A DNA stretch of 64,000 bases from Methylocapsa aurea. GTDB lineage: Bacteria > Pseudomonadota > Alphaproteobacteria > Rhizobiales > Beijerinckiaceae. The translations under genes and the position numbers were made by a program. The stretch lies in NCBI RefSeq assembly GCF_000746085.1, contig NZ_KN050804.1, forward strand, positions 285,064-349,063, written 5' to 3'. The notes below the pieces were generated by a model. The model worked only from the letters and a program-made list of their open reading frames with translations, made no database searches and was not told the DNA's origin. Positions 1-8,273 of this stretch are shown here, piece after piece. The first letter of the stretch is position 1. The number at the start of each line of letters is the position of its first letter.

Positions 1-521
1 GCGAAGCGATGCTCTTTTGGAACGGCGAGGACATAGGGCTCCTTGAAGAGAGCCCGGCTCGCGTATTTCAATGCCTCGTCATCGAAAATCGTAAGGATCG
101 CGTCAAGCTGCTGATCATCGAGAAATTCGAGCAATTGTTCGCAAGTCCCATCGAACACCTCGATGGCCACCCCGGAGTTGGCGCGCCGGAAAGAGCTCAA
201 GAGCCTGGAAACGCGCCAGCTGGAGATAGATTGCAGGATTCCAAGCTTCAGATGTTGTGGCGCGGCGATTGTCTTGATTTCGGCCCTAACGCTATTGCAG
301 GCGCATAGGATATTCTTGCCCGCCTCGAGCAAACGCATCCCGGCGGCGGTCGGGACGATCGGCGAACTCCGCCGGTCGAGCAATTTGACGTCGAGTTCCG
401 CTTCAAGCCGGGCGATGCTGGCCGAGATCGCGGGCTGCGAGACCGCCGCGCGCTGCGCGCCTTTGGTGAAACTGCCCGTCTCGACGACGGCGACGAAATG
501 CCTGATCTGATGGAGCTCCAT
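1..521 (-). CDS. LysR-family transcriptional regulator (C-terminus cut by window edge)
   Basis: Reading leftward from the ATG at 521, the frame stays open for 173 codons to the window edge, so the gene is partial and lacks its stop. The protein opens MELHQIRHFVAVVETGSFT and continues with a helix-turn-helix of the form AVSQPAISASIARLEAEL and the wing (LLDRRSSPIVPTAAG). This is the N-terminal DNA-binding domain of LysR regulators. The start of the substrate-binding domain follows, with LKLGILQSISSWRV around residues 95-110. LysR proteins are usually about 300 residues, so roughly 40% is missing. The effector and target cannot be told from this fragment; the rest of the locus lies left of the window. 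Confidence 0.93.
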   Translation of the reverse strand, partial: MELHQIRHFVAVVETGSFTKGAQRAAVSQPAISASIARLEAELDVKLLDRRSSPIVPTAAGMRLLEAGKNILCACNSVRAEIKTIAAPQHLKLGILQSISSWRVSRLLSSFRRANSGVAIEVFDGTCEQLLEFLDDQQLDAILTIFDDEALKYASRALFKEPYVLAVPKEHRF

Positions 522-590
522 GCATAATTAATATCTATTCACAGGAGCGGAACAAAGCATTTTGTTCTAGGTTGAGCGGAGGCATTGGGT

Positions 591-613
591 CGGGGGACAC
601 GTTGCGTCCCCCG
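591..613 (-). terminator. Candidate terminator hairpin after ilvE
   Basis: The arms CGGGGGAC and GTCCCCCG form a perfect 8-bp GC-rich stem with a 7-nt loop, 26 nt past the ilvE stop codon. No T-run follows on the ilvE strand, so it could instead be a generic stem or assist Rho-dependent termination. Confidence 0.5.
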
Positions 614-639
614 GAGTTCGCCAGGGTTGGGCGTCTCCG

Positions 640-1527
640 TCAAGCGGCTTTCTGCTTGGGCTGGACCTCGGCGGAATAATCGTCGATCAACGCGCGGGAC
701 AGGGCGCCCGGCGTGAATTTATAGGGGCCAACCTCCGAAACCGGCGTGACTTCCGCGCCGGTGCCGCAGATGAAACATTCCTCGAAGCCGGTCAGTTCTT
801 CGGGCAAAATCCGCCGCTCTATCACTTCGACGCCGCGCCGCCGGGCGAGATCGATCACCGTGCGCCGCGTGATGCCGTCAAGGAAGCAATCGGCGATCGG
901 CGTGTGAATCGCCCCGCCCGACGTGAAGAAAATATTGGCGCCCGTGCATTCGGCGACGCGGCCCTGCCAGTCGAGCATCATCGCATCGGCATAGCCGCGC
1001 CGTTCGGCGCGATGTTTCGAGATGGTGCAGATCATGTAGAGTCCGGCTGCCTTGGCGCGGCAGGGCGAGGTCTGCGGATCGGGACGGCGGTATTCGGCGA
1101 TGTCGAGTTTGATGCCCTTCATCTTTTGCTCGATGTCGAACATGCTCGGCCAGTCCCAGACCGCGATGGCGACATGGATCGTCGAATTCTGCGCCGAAAT
1201 GGCCATCATTTCGCTGCCGCGCCAGGCGATCGGCCGGACGTAGCAATTCTGAAAATTGTTCTTGTCGACGACGAGCTGCTTGATCGCGTCGAGCTCCGCG
1301 ACGGAATAGGGAATCTCGAAATCGAGCAGCTCGGCCGAGGTCTTGAAACGTTCGGAATGCTCGGTCGATTTGAAGATGCGGCCGCCATAGGCCCGTTCGC
1401 CCTCGAACACGCAACTGGCGTAGTGGAGCCCGTGCGAGAGCACATGGAGCTTGGCGTCCGCCCAGGCTTTGAGAGCCCCATTCATCCAAATAAAGCCGTC
1501 GCGCTGGTCGAAAGACAAAACCGTCAT
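640..1527 (-). CDS. ilvE: Branched-chain amino acid aminotransferase
   Basis: This is a PLP-dependent fold-type IV aminotransferase that makes or degrades leucine, isoleucine and valine with 2-oxoglutarate/glutamate. The protein is 295 aa, the usual family length. The Schiff-base lysine is probably Lys159 in PCRAKAAGLY. The N-terminal HGLHYASCVFEGERAY block and the later AECTGANIFF and DGITRRTVIDLARRRG segments are typical of IlvE. The ATG at 1527 is preceded by a strong AGGAGGAG ribosome-binding site. The gene diverges from the MarR/response-regulator/kinase operon, a neighbourhood common in Rhizobiales, and a stem-loop follows its stop. D-amino-acid transaminase is a weaker alternative. Confidence 0.95.
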   Translation of the reverse strand: MTVLSFDQRDGFIWMNGALKAWADAKLHVLSHGLHYASCVFEGERAYGGRIFKSTEHSERFKTSAELLDFEIPYSVAELDAIKQLVVDKNNFQNCYVRPIAWRGSEMMAISAQNSTIHVAIAVWDWPSMFDIEQKMKGIKLDIAEYRRPDPQTSPCRAKAAGLYMICTISKHRAERRGYADAMMLDWQGRVAECTGANIFFTSGGAIHTPIADCFLDGITRRTVIDLARRRGVEVIERRILPEELTGFEECFICGTGAEVTPVSEVGPYKFTPGALSRALIDDYSAEVQPKQKAA

Positions 1528-1849
1528 GGATCGCTCCTCCTGGGCTTTCTGTTGGGGCCGCGGTCAGATCGAAGCGGGCCGAGCGGCCGGGCCCTGCTTC
1601 AAAGCCGTCTTTTTGCCCCGCCTCGACGTGACAAGGACAGGCCAATCATGACCATCCCGCAAAGGACTCTAGACCGGCGCTGGAGATTTGAAATCCCGCA
1701 AAATGCTTGCCGCCGCAAGATCCTTCCCGCAAGACTTATTCAGACCAAAACCGATTGAGGCCAAGATTGATTCAGGGCCAAGATCGATCCGGCGTTGACC
1801 GAGCGCGGCGCGGCCGCATAGACCTTGACGCCTAACAATTTTGCTGAAA

Positions 1850-1870
1850 TATGTCAATATTGCTGACATA
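1850..1870. promoter_or_regulatory. Perfect inverted repeat upstream of the marR gene (candidate operator)
   Basis: TATGTCA (1850-1856) and TGACATA (1864-1870) are perfect 7-bp arms around a 7-nt centre. The site ends 11 nt before the TTG start of the MarR gene, overlapping its ribosome-binding-site region, and lies in the 354-nt gap between ilvE and that gene. MarR dimers usually bind such short palindromes near their own promoter, so autoregulation is a reasonable inference. I see nothing else definite in the gap. Confidence 0.5.
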
Positions 1871-1881
1871 AGGGCCTTTGC

Positions 1882-2448
1882 TTGGACTCATTTCTTTCCA
1901 AAAAGGCGGACCTTCCCTGCGCCGCGCTAGCGCCGCTCGTTCCGGACGCGAACGGAACGGCCGGGGGGGAGCCTTGGTTCGATCTGATCGAACTCATGTT
2001 TTTCGCCTATCGCGATTTTGTCGGCGATGCCGATCAGCTCCTTGAGAACTTCGGCCTGGGCCGGGCGCACCATCGGGTCCTGCATTTCGTCAACCGGCGG
2101 CCGGGCCTCACAATCGCCGAATTGCTGGATATTCTGAAGATCACGAAGCAGAGCCTCAATCGCGTCCTGAAGGAATTGCTCGACACGGACTACGTCGTCT
2201 CGCATCCTGGCGCGAACGACCGGCGCCAGCGCCAATTGTTTCCAACCGCGCGCGGCAAGGCCCTGGCGCTTGACGTCGCGCGGTTGCAGTCGAAACGGTT
2301 CAGCCGCGTTTTCGCGCAACTGCCTGAGGGCGCGCGCTCGGATGCGGTCGATTTTCTTCTCGCCATAGTCGATGCCGGCGAGCGGGACAAGGTGGCGGCC
2401 ATGGTCGCGTCCGACCGGACGGCCGCTCATGCGGGAACAAAAAGGTGA
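1882..2448 (+). CDS. petP: MarR-family transcriptional regulator (PetP-like)
   Basis: The 188-aa protein has a MarR winged helix at about residues 65-130. It shows a helix-turn-helix with LTIAELLDILKITKQSLNRVL followed by a wing ending NDRRQRQLFPTARG, the DxRxxxxxLT-type signature of the family. It starts at TTG 1882 with AAGG eight bases upstream; an internal ATG near residue 38 would remove conserved sequence. Its stop overlaps the next gene's GTG by 4 bp (GTGA), implying translational coupling. A MarR gene overlapping an OmpR-type response regulator beside ilvE resembles the PetP/PetR pair of Rhodobacter. Its ligand is unknown. The palindrome just upstream suggests self-control. Confidence 0.85.
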   Translation: MDSFLSKKADLPCAALAPLVPDANGTAGGEPWFDLIELMFFAYRDFVGDADQLLENFGLGRAHHRVLHFVNRRPGLTIAELLDILKITKQSLNRVLKELLDTDYVVSHPGANDRRQRQLFPTARGKALALDVARLQSKRFSRVFAQLPEGARSDAVDFLLAIVDAGERDKVAAMVASDRTAAHAGTKR

Positions 2449-3185
2449 TTTCTGGTCTGAACGCTGGGTCCGTGGTTGGCGCGCCGGCCGATGACGCAGC
2501 CCATCTTCTGATCGTCGACGACGATCGGCGCATCCGCGCCTTGCTGTCGCGCTTCCTGACCGACCAGGGCTATCGCGTCACCACCGCCGGGGACGCGGCG
2601 GAGGCCATGGCCTGCCTGAAAAGCCTGGCCTTCGATCTCATCGTCCTCGACGTCATGATGCCGGGCGAAAATGGCTTCGATTTCGCGTCGAGATTGCGAA
2701 GGGACGCATCCGAGCTTGCGCATGTTCCGATTTTGATGCTGACCGCCCGCACCGAAGCGCAAGACCGCGTGCGCGGCTTTGAGACCGGCATCGACGATTA
2801 TCTCGGCAAGCCCTACGAACCGCGCGAACTTTCGCTGCGCATCGCCTCGATCCTGCGCCGCGCGCAGCCGCGCATGGCGCCAGGACCGGTCACGGTGGTG
2901 CGCTTCAGCGATTTCAGTTTCGATATCGAGCGCGCCGAATTGCGCTGCCGCGACGAGATCATCCGGTTGACCGACCGCGAGCGCGACATGCTGCGGCTTC
3001 TGGCTGAAAACGCCGGCGAGACGGTGCCGCGCGAGGCCCTGGCGGGGTCCGGCGCCGCCGGCAACGAACGCACGGTCGATGTTCAGGTCAACCGTCTCCG
3101 CCGCAAGATCGAGCGGGACCCAGCCAATCCGCTGCATCTGCAAACCGCGCGGGGCGCCGGCTATCGCTTGCTCGTCGACCGGTGA
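2445..3185 (+). CDS. petR: OmpR-family response regulator (PetR-like)
   Basis: A receiver domain spans about residues 20-135, with the acidic pair in LLIVDDDRR, phospho-acceptor Asp69 in LIVLDVMMPGENG and the conserved Lys in YLGKPYEPREL. An OmpR-type winged-helix DNA-binding domain follows at about 150-245 (LTDREREMLRLL-like helix, VDVQVNRLRRKIE recognition helix, RGAGYRLL). It starts at GTG 2445, which overlaps the upstream MarR stop. Its own TGA overlaps the GTG of the histidine kinase, so all three genes form one tightly coupled operon. Its partner is almost certainly the kinase encoded next. PetR of Rhodobacter affects cytochrome and respiratory growth; whether that role holds here is inference. 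Confidence 0.92.
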   Translation: MISGLNAGSVVGAPADDAAHLLIVDDDRRIRALLSRFLTDQGYRVTTAGDAAEAMACLKSLAFDLIVLDVMMPGENGFDFASRLRRDASELAHVPILMLTARTEAQDRVRGFETGIDDYLGKPYEPRELSLRIASILRRAQPRMAPGPVTVVRFSDFSFDIERAELRCRDEIIRLTDRERDMLRLLAENAGETVPREALAGSGAAGNERTVDVQVNRLRRKIERDPANPLHLQTARGAGYRLLVDR

Positions 3186-4579
3186 GCCAGGGCTCAAGCT
3201 GGGGTCGCGCCTTGAGCCTGTCCCGCCCCGCCGCCATCAAGCAGATCCTCTCCTGGTTGCGGGAGCTCTGGCGCAAAGGCGCGGCGATCCTGCCAAAAGG
3301 CCTCTACGCGCGCTCGGCCCTGATCGTCATCGCGCCAATGGTGATCCTCCAGGGCGTGCTCACCTATGTATTCATGGAGCGGCATTGGCAGCTGGTCACG
3401 ACCCGGCTTTCAACCGTGCTGACGCAGGACATCGCGGCGCTCATCGATCTCTATGGCGCCGATCCGCAGCCAGGCAGCGCCGCCGCCCTCTCGCGGATCG
3501 CCCAGGACCGGCTGAAAATCGACGCCGATTTCCTACCCAAGAGCGCGCTGCCGCCGGCGCTGCCCAAGCCCTTCTTCTCCATTGTCGACGCCGCCCTGTC
3601 GAATGAGATCCGGCGCCAGATCGGTCGGCCATTCTGGCTGGATACGGTCGGGCGCTCGAATCTCATCGAGATTCGCATTCAGCTCGATGACGCGACCTTG
3701 CGGGTGGTCGCCAATCGCAGCGCGGCCTATGCGTCAAATTCGCATATTTTTCTGCTTTGGATGGTCGGCGCATCCTTTGTCCTGATCATCGTCGCCATCG
3801 CCTTTTTGCGCAATCAGATCAAGCCGATTCTCCTCCTTGCCGGCGCGGCGGAAGCCTTCGGCAAGGGGCGCGATCCCGATTTCCGGCCGCGCGGCGCGCG
3901 CGAGGTCCGCCAAGCTGGAAACGCCTTCATCGAGATGAAGCGGCGCATCGAACGCGCCTTCGAGCAGCGCACCGCCATGCTGAATGGCGTCAGCCATGAC
4001 CTGCGCACTATCCTCACCCGGTTCAAGCTGTCGCTCGCCTTGATGGGCGAAAGCGACGAAACCCAGGATCTGCAAAAGGACGTCGAGGAGATGCAGCGGA
4101 TGCTCGAGGCCTATCTCGCCTTCGCGCGGGGCGACGCCGGCGAAAGCGCCTCGCAGGTCGACATGCATGATTTTCTCGAGGATCTGCGCCTCGACGCCGA
4201 GCGCAATGGCCATGACGCGAAAATCGAATTTACCGGCGATCCGATCGTCGCGGTCCGGCCGGACGCCTTCAAGCGCTGCCTCGCCAATCTCATCGGCAAT
4301 GCGCAGAGCCACGCCAAACATATTGCGATCGAAGCCAGCCGCGACCAGCGTTTTTTGACGATCCATGTCGACGACGACGGCCCCGGCATTCCGCCCAGCG
4401 CGCGCGAAGACGTGTTCCGGCCGTTTTTCCGCCTCGACGAATCGCGCAACCAGGATCTGGGCGGCACCGGCCTCGGCCTCGCGATCGCGCTCGACATCGC
4501 CCGCTCGCATGGCGGCGACATTGGCCTGACCGACAGTCCGTTGGGCGGCTTGCGGGCGACGGTCCGGGTGCCGGTGTGA
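3182..4579 (+). CDS. Sensor histidine kinase, EnvZ-like
   Basis: This 465-aa inner-membrane sensor kinase has two transmembrane helices (about 44-65 and 189-209) that bracket a periplasmic domain of about 120 residues. An HAMP-like stretch follows. The dimerisation/phospho-acceptor helix carries His272 in GVSHDLRTILTRFK. The ATP-binding domain shows the N box (CLANLIGNAQSHA), DDDGPGIP and LGGTGLGLAIA. Overall order matches EnvZ-type kinases. The GTG start overlaps the response-regulator stop by 4 bp. The signal sensed is not evident. It should phosphorylate the regulator encoded immediately upstream. Confidence 0.93.
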   Translation: MSQGSSWGRALSLSRPAAIKQILSWLRELWRKGAAILPKGLYARSALIVIAPMVILQGVLTYVFMERHWQLVTTRLSTVLTQDIAALIDLYGADPQPGSAAALSRIAQDRLKIDADFLPKSALPPALPKPFFSIVDAALSNEIRRQIGRPFWLDTVGRSNLIEIRIQLDDATLRVVANRSAAYASNSHIFLLWMVGASFVLIIVAIAFLRNQIKPILLLAGAAEAFGKGRDPDFRPRGAREVRQAGNAFIEMKRRIERAFEQRTAMLNGVSHDLRTILTRFKLSLALMGESDETQDLQKDVEEMQRMLEAYLAFARGDAGESASQVDMHDFLEDLRLDAERNGHDAKIEFTGDPIVAVRPDAFKRCLANLIGNAQSHAKHIAIEASRDQRFLTIHVDDDGPGIPPSAREDVFRPFFRLDESRNQDLGGTGLGLAIALDIARSHGGDIGLTDSPLGGLRATVRVPV

Positions 4580-4705
4580 GGGACGGAGCCGAAACTTCAT
4601 TGAGCCAGGCGGTCCGGTTGCCAAGGCACTTTTTCCAATAGAGCGGGCATGAGCCGACGTGACCTCGCAAAGCTCAGCTTGAACGGAAGATATAGCCAGA
4701 TCGCC

Positions 4706-5587
4706 TCATCCGATCAGGCGGAAGCGGTAGGCTAACAGCCTCTGCCCGAAAACATTGAAGCTCAACCCCGCCATGATCAAAAGCGCGCCGACGAACTCAA
4801 GCGGCCTCAGCGGTTCGGAGAAAAACAGCCAGCCGGAGATCATGCCGACAACGGGAATCAGCAATGCGAAAGGCGCAACCTGGCTCGCCGGATAATGCGC
4901 CAGGAGGCGGCTCCACAGGCCAAAGCCCAGGATCGTCGCGCCATAGGCAAGACCCGCCACGCACAGCGCGAGAACCCAGCTGGGATGAGAAAGCGCTTGG
5001 ACCGCTCGCAGCCCATCAAAGTAAATCGAGAGCGCCAGCAACGGCAGTGGCGCGGCGAGGCTCGACCAGATGGTGAAAGCGAACATGTCTATTCGACCCG
5101 CCAGCTTGCCCACGATATTGCCGCCGCCCCAGCACAGCGCGGCGGCCGTCACCATGAGAAATGGCCAGAGGCTCGCTCCGCCAAGGCGCGTCGAACCGAT
5201 GACGACAATGCCTAAGAGGGCGAGACTTGCCGCAGTCACTTGCACCGCGCTTGGCCGTTCGCCCAGGGCGATCCATGCAAGAAGGATCGTAATGAAAGCC
5301 TGTAGCTGGATCACCAGAGACGCCAGTCCGATTGGCATCCCATGCCCAATCGCCAGAAAGAGCAGGCCGAACTGTCCGACCCCGATCAGCAACCCATAAA
5401 GCGCGACGAGCCAGGCCTTCGCTTTTGGAGGCGGCACGAAAAAGACCGCAGGGACAGCGGCAAAAGCAAAACGCAGCGCCGTCAGCAGCATCGGAGGCGC
5501 CTCGCGGACGCCGATCTTGATGGCGATAAACGCGAGGCCCAGCGCCAGAGCTGCGACAAGGGCCGACAGGGCGTCTCGAGGACTCAC
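4706..5587 (-). CDS. eamA: EamA/DMT-family exporter, O-acetylserine/cysteine type
   Basis: The 293-aa protein has about ten hydrophobic segments arranged as two EamA repeats, the drug/metabolite-transporter architecture. The opening (MSPRDALSALVAALALGLAF, then IKIGVREAPPMLLTALRFAF) and the segment GHGMPIGLASLVIQLQAFIT resemble the E. coli cysteine-metabolite exporter EamA (YdeD). It likely exports small amino-acid-like compounds across the inner membrane; the exact substrate is inference. The start is GTG at 5587 with GAAGGAAG upstream. It converges with the histidine kinase gene. Confidence 0.85.
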   Translation of the reverse strand: MSPRDALSALVAALALGLAFIAIKIGVREAPPMLLTALRFAFAAVPAVFFVPPPKAKAWLVALYGLLIGVGQFGLLFLAIGHGMPIGLASLVIQLQAFITILLAWIALGERPSAVQVTAASLALLGIVVIGSTRLGGASLWPFLMVTAAALCWGGGNIVGKLAGRIDMFAFTIWSSLAAPLPLLALSIYFDGLRAVQALSHPSWVLALCVAGLAYGATILGFGLWSRLLAHYPASQVAPFALLIPVVGMISGWLFFSEPLRPLEFVGALLIMAGLSFNVFGQRLLAYRFRLIG

Positions 5588-5709
5588 GGCGCCGTCTTCC
5601 TTCCGTCAAATTCGCCGGTTGATCTATTCGCCAAGGCGACGCGCTACGTAAGGAGACCGCACGCGCATTCTCAAGCCAGAACGACAACGGAAACGGGTGC
5701 GTTTTAGCA

Positions 5710-6096
5710 TCACTCCAGCCGGTCGCAGAACAAAGCGCGGTGCGACAATCCAAGTTCTTTCGGCAGACCGAACATATAAACCAGTCCGATCGCGAGATCG
5801 CCCAACCCCAAAGGCGCCGCGATCAAGCCGATGTCTCCGAACAGGCCCGCCGGAATCAGCAGGATCGCGGCGACATACCGCAGAAGCGACTCCCAATAGA
5901 CAATTGAGGCGCGGCGGCGCAAATCGCGGGATGAGAGGATCAGCGCCGCGCTGGTAAAAGCGAGAAAGCCGCCGACCAGCCACCCCCACAAGGGCGCCGG
6001 AACATTGAGGCCCAAAGCCCGATAGATCGGCGGAAAAGCAAGAGCGAGCGCCAACCCGCCATTATAGGCGCCCGTCCAAAACACAAAGTTTTTCAT
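5710..6096 (-). CDS. Small four-helix membrane protein of unknown function
   Basis: I do not recognise this 128-aa protein. It has four hydrophobic helices (about 5-25, 37-55, 68-88 and 93-112), short loops and a charged RDLRRRAS segment between helices 2 and 3, so it should sit in the inner membrane. The start at 6096 has a GAAGGAC ribosome-binding site. It lies 31 nt downstream of ftsX on the same strand, so it may be the last gene of the argJ-mutT-ftsEX run. No catalytic motif is seen. Confidence 0.7.
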   Translation of the reverse strand: MKNFVFWTGAYNGGLALALAFPPIYRALGLNVPAPLWGWLVGGFLAFTSAALILSSRDLRRRASIVYWESLLRYVAAILLIPAGLFGDIGLIAAPLGLGDLAIGLVYMFGLPKELGLSHRALFCDRLE

Positions 6097-6127
6097 AGCG
6101 AAAACGTCCTTCGGAGACGGGCGCGCC

Positions 6128-7102
6128 TCAATTCAAATCCCGCAAATGCCGGAACACGATGACGCGGGAGACGAAGGCGGTCACCAGCGCGATGCCAGCG
6201 GCGATGAGGAGGATCGCGGCATAGACGTTGAGGCCGAGCGAGAAATCGCCGAACATCACCTCCACCTGATCGCCGCCAGGGGTCGCCCGCCACCAGGAGG
6301 ACAGCGCAGCGGCGGCGATGAAGGCGGCAAGCGCCAATCCGCCGCCGATCGCGCCGCCACGCAGCCCAAGCCGGAAAAAATGACGCTGGAACTGGCGCGA
6401 GATAAAATCGTCGGCGGCGCCGACGAAATGCAGGATTTCGATGATCTCTCGATTGCCCGCCATTGCGCCGCGCGTGGCGAAGGCCACCGCCAGGATCATC
6501 GCCGTCAAGACCAGGGCGAAGATCACCGCGGCGATGAGGACGACGGTCCGCGCCATGATCGCGAGGCGCTCCAGCCAGAGCCTGTGATCGTCGATGCTGG
6601 AGCCCGGAATCGATTCGGCGAGCGTCCGGCGCAAAGCCCCCACATCCAGGCGCTCGGCGGGGTCAAGCGCAATAACGATAAGACGCGGGACCGGCAATTC
6701 GGACAAATCGAGACCGGCGCCGAGCCAGGGCTGCAACAGCGCCTCGGACTGACTTTTCGTGTAAGGGCGCACGGAAGCGACGCCTCGCATCTTTTGGGCG
6801 ATCGCCACCGCCTTGCCCGCATCCGCCTCGATATCGCGGCCGACGGTCGGCCGGATCTGGATCGTCATTTCGCGCGCGACCTGATCCTGCCAGCCATGCG
6901 AAGCCTCGGCGATGAGGATGGCCGCGCCCGCGGTGATCGAGGCCAGAAACGTCATGATGGCGATCACCGTGACCAGCGCCCGTCCGGCGATGGAGGAGGC
7001 CGGCACCAAGGCCATGTCCGGCCTGATGTCGCGCCGCGCCTCCAAGCGCCGCTCGCTCCGCTCCCGCCACGCGCCTGTGAAAATGCTCATCAATCGCCTC
7101 AT
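6128..7102 (-). CDS. ftsX: Cell-division protein FtsX (ABC-type permease subunit)
   Basis: FtsX is the membrane subunit of the FtsEX complex that activates periplasmic peptidoglycan hydrolases at the divisome. The 324-aa protein has a cytoplasmic N-terminus, a first transmembrane helix near 45-70, a periplasmic loop of about 110 residues, then three transmembrane helices (about 175-200, 235-265 and 285-310). This is the FtsX/MacB permease arrangement. It starts 21 nt after ftsE, confirming the pair. The first ATG (7102) lacks a good ribosome-binding site, whereas an ATG at 7090 follows GAGGCG, so the true start may be four codons later. Confidence 0.92.
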   Translation of the reverse strand: MRRLMSIFTGAWRERSERRLEARRDIRPDMALVPASSIAGRALVTVIAIMTFLASITAGAAILIAEASHGWQDQVAREMTIQIRPTVGRDIEADAGKAVAIAQKMRGVASVRPYTKSQSEALLQPWLGAGLDLSELPVPRLIVIALDPAERLDVGALRRTLAESIPGSSIDDHRLWLERLAIMARTVVLIAAVIFALVLTAMILAVAFATRGAMAGNREIIEILHFVGAADDFISRQFQRHFFRLGLRGGAIGGGLALAAFIAAAALSSWWRATPGGDQVEVMFGDFSLGLNVYAAILLIAAGIALVTAFVSRVIVFRHLRDLN

Positions 7103-7123
7103 GGCGCGGGTCGCGAATTAAGG

Positions 7124-7819
7124 TCAGTCAAAAATATGCAGCCGTCCGTCGCCGAGCACCAATCGGCGGGCGCCGTCGAACTGATCCATCAGCCCGAGAT
7201 CATGGGTCGCGATGACGACGGATGTCCCCGATTTGTGCAATTCGGTAAACAGCCTGAGCAGCCGGCGCGCCAGGCTCGGATCGACATTGCCGGTCGGCTC
7301 GTCGGCGAGCAGGAGCTCCGGCCGCACGATCAAGGCGCGCGCGATCACGGCGCGCTGCTTCTCGCCGCCAGAGAGCACCGGCGGCAGGATATGCATGCGC
7401 TCGCCGAGCCCAACCCAGCCCAAAAGCTCGGTTACTTCAGCGCGATAGCTTGCCTCCTCCTTGCCGCGCACGCGCAGCGGGAGGGCGACGTTCTCATAGG
7501 TCGTCAGATGGTCGAGCAGACGAAAATCCTGAAACACCACGCCGATCCGGCGGCGAAGATCGGTGATCGTCGCCTTGTCGAGAGACAGAGCGTCGCGGCC
7601 AAACAGGCTGATCAAGCCGCGCGTCGGCCGCAGCGACAGCAATATCAGCCGCAGCAGCGTGGTTTTTCCGGCGCCCGAGGGACCGGTCAGGAATTGAAAC
7701 GACTGAGGCTCGATGGCGAAGGTGATGTCCTTCAGGATCTCCGCCCCCATCCCATACCGCAAGCCGACATTCTCAAAACGGACCAAGCGAAAGCCCTCGC
7801 GCGCAACGACAGCCGGCAT
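7124..7819 (-). CDS. ftsE: Cell-division ATP-binding protein FtsE
   Basis: This is the ABC ATPase partner of FtsX. The 231-aa protein shows Walker A (GPSGAGKTTLL), the Q loop region (GVVFQDFRLL), the ABC signature LSGGEKQRAVIARAL, Walker B with catalytic glutamate (LLLADEPTGNVD) and the H loop (VVIATHDLGL). Downstream ftsX is 21 nt away. The ATG at 7819 has no clear Shine-Dalgarno. A TTG inside the frame, just before VRFENVGLRYG and preceded by GAGGGC, is a credible alternative start that matches shorter FtsE proteins. It follows mutT by 33 nt and may be read from the argJ side. Confidence 0.95.
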   Translation of the reverse strand: MPAVVAREGFRLVRFENVGLRYGMGAEILKDITFAIEPQSFQFLTGPSGAGKTTLLRLILLSLRPTRGLISLFGRDALSLDKATITDLRRRIGVVFQDFRLLDHLTTYENVALPLRVRGKEEASYRAEVTELLGWVGLGERMHILPPVLSGGEKQRAVIARALIVRPELLLADEPTGNVDPSLARRLLRLFTELHKSGTSVVIATHDLGLMDQFDGARRLVLGDGRLHIFD

Positions 7820-7852
7820 TTATAGACCGGTCCGGCGGCGGAAAACAGGCGA

Positions 7853-8257
7853 TCATCCGCCCAGAAGGTCGATGAGGGCTGGAATCAGCGGCGCGTCGGC
7901 CGGCGGCATCGGATAGGCGCGCAGCTCTCTCGGGCGAACCCATTTCAGCGCCTGGTGCTCCCGGGCTGTGACGAAACCCGTCCAGCGCCGGCAGATATAG
8001 AGGGGCATCAGCAGATGGAAGTCGGGATAGGGAAAGCTCGCGAAAGTGAGCGGGGCGAGGCAGGCCTCTTCAACCGCAATCCCAAGCTCCTCCTCCAATT
8101 CGCGGATGAGGGCGCGCTCCGGCCGTTCGCCGGGATCGACCTTGCCGCCGGGAAACTCCCACAACCCGCCGAGTTGCTTGCCTTCGGGCCGCTTCGCGAT
8201 CAAAACCCGCCCATCGACATCAACCAGCGCGACGGCGACGACGAGCAGCAGCTTCAT
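7853..8257 (-). CDS. mutT: Nudix hydrolase MutT (8-oxo-dGTP diphosphatase)
   Basis: MutT cleaves 8-oxo-dGTP to the monophosphate, preventing A:T to C:G errors. The 134-aa protein carries a full Nudix box beginning GGKVDPGERPERALIRELEE, with the REXXEE core, and the MutT-like N-terminus (VVAVALVDVDGRVLIAKRPE) and ELGGLWEFPGG-type substrate region. Its length is typical. It sits 16 nt downstream of argJ and 33 nt upstream of ftsE on one strand; argJ-mutT proximity is common in Rhizobiales. The ribosome-binding site is weak. Confidence 0.92.
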   Translation of the reverse strand: MKLLLVVAVALVDVDGRVLIAKRPEGKQLGGLWEFPGGKVDPGERPERALIRELEEELGIAVEEACLAPLTFASFPYPDFHLLMPLYICRRWTGFVTAREHQALKWVRPRELRAYPMPPADAPLIPALIDLLGG

Positions 8258-8273
8258 CGCGATGGCTCACGGG

